Shown here: piece after piece, positions 63,572-64,000 of the stretch
How positions within the stretch are numbered: the first letter of the stretch is position 1
Layout of the letters: every line of letters starts with the position of its first letter
Origin: Bacteroidales bacterium UBA5287
Lineage (GTDB): Bacteria; Bacteroidota; Bacteroidia; Bacteroidales; Dysgonomonadaceae
Direction of reading: 5' to 3'
Length of the DNA: 64,000 bases
Assembly: GCA_002411345.1 (NCBI GenBank)
Contig: DHSL01000030.1
Span: 41,145 to 105,144 of the forward strand
The notes under the pieces: model-generated
What the model was told of the DNA's origin: nothing
The model's database searches: none
Seen by the model: only the letters and a program-made list of their open reading frames with translations
Made by a program: the position numbers and the translations under genes

Positions 63572-64000
63572 ATGTTGTCAACTGCCTATAAATTTGTCCG
63601 CTTCGAAAAATCCAAAAGCATGGGCATACTAACTGCTATTATAATCAGTATTTATCTAATAGGTATTGAATTAGGAATGTTTTTTTATTTAGCCGATATA
63701 ATAGGAGGTATTGTAGGTAATGCAAACCCAAAATACGCACAGGTTTTTGTTGTCAAGCGCCAGACAGAGAATGCAAATCAGGTTTCACCTTTTGACGTAC
63801 GATGGGTTAATCAGTTACGCAGTATTGAAGGCGTTGATGAAACTCACGGTTTTATCATGACTAATGTATCTGTGAAATTTCCCAATGGTAAAGATGCACC
63901 CGCGATGATTATCGGCAGCGATTATCCAGCAATGGCAGCAGGTCCCAGCTCTGATTTAATTTATTCCGGTTCTTTGCAAGACTTAGCTGAACCAGAGATA
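63572..64000 (+). CDS. ABC transporter permease, MacB/FtsX family (3' end outside the window)
   Basis: The reading frame opens with ATG at 63572 and stays open to the window end, giving 143 codons of the N-terminus. It encodes MLSTAYKFVRFEKSKSMGIL, one membrane helix (about residues 18-45), then the start of an extracytoplasmic MacB-type core domain (RSIEGVDETHGFIM, IIGSDYPAM). Its position three bases after the adaptor and downstream of an ATPase supports the permease call. The FtsX domain lies beyond the window. Confidence 0.85.
   Translation, partial: MLSTAYKFVRFEKSKSMGILTAIIISIYLIGIELGMFFYLADIIGGIVGNANPKYAQVFVVKRQTENANQVSPFDVRWVNQLRSIEGVDETHGFIMTNVSVKFPNGKDAPAMIIGSDYPAMAAGPSSDLIYSGSLQDLAEPEI

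Noticed and set aside
1..64000. Insertion sequences, prophage, CRISPR arrays, restriction or toxin-antitoxin systems
   Set aside because: I looked for transposase or integrase motifs, terminal inverted repeats, regular spacer-repeat patterns and small paired genes and found none that could be supported.

Overview
This 64 kb window is a chromosomal segment from a Bacteroidetes bacterium, most likely of the order Bacteroidales. The evidence is a SusC/SusD pair, Bacteroidetes-type promoters (TTTG/TTG, 19-20 bases, TAnnTTTG), and DUF4834, DUF1573, DUF4959 and DUF4998 families. A one-piece pyruvate:ferredoxin oxidoreductase suggests an anaerobe. The sequence is AT-rich. I found no insertion sequences, phage genes, CRISPR arrays or rRNA, and one tRNA (Glu, CUC). 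A family or genus cannot be named from the sequence alone.

Layout. 1-89: the edge of an 11-bp tandem repeat. 90-4715 (minus): dnaB, a small lipoprotein, a LysM/periplasmic-binding-fold protein and an outer-membrane barrel. 4922-8014 (plus): DsbD-like reductase, MazG and a small zinc-ribbon protein. 8029-9630 (minus): a UPF0316 membrane protein and threonine aldolase. 9951-12812 (plus): a GH31 enzyme resembling alpha-xylosidases. 12840-17985 (minus): smpB, a Gate-domain membrane protein and metH. 18105-23970 (plus): a lipid region with pssA, DUF4834 and a four-gene operon that I read as sulfonolipid (capnine-type) synthesis. 24043-29523 (minus): a tight six-gene operon aroQ-pyk-methyltransferase-rbfA-lolC/E-like-ugd. 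29681-34587 (minus): PFOR and asparaginase. 34764-37396 (plus): an SDR, an OsmC protein and pgk. 37506-39072 (minus): a small barrel and a frameshifted lipoprotein gene. 39456-42782 (plus): pheT and a YebC-family regulator. 42826-44060 (minus): tRNA-Glu and meaB. 44292-50645 (minus): DUF1573 and a giant alpha-2-macroglobulin. 50859-60792 (minus): a SusC/SusD locus with two surface lipoproteins and a calpain-like lipoprotein. 61143-64000 (plus): an orphan lipoprotein, then an ABC exporter (ATPase, HlyD-type adaptor, permease cut by the window end).

The most notable system is the operon at 19436-23970. It holds a PLP-dependent alpha-oxoamine synthase, a threonine-synthase-fold enzyme with a zinc ribbon that fits the archaeal-type cysteate synthase, a short-chain reductase and a two-domain VOC protein, closed by a strong terminator. 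These match the three chemical steps known for capnine, the sulfonate analogue of sphinganine, plus one enzyme of unknown role. The second notable region is the SusC/SusD locus, which carries no glycosidase in view but lies next to a lipoprotein with a calpain-type (C2) protease domain and the same discoidin-like modules as its neighbours.
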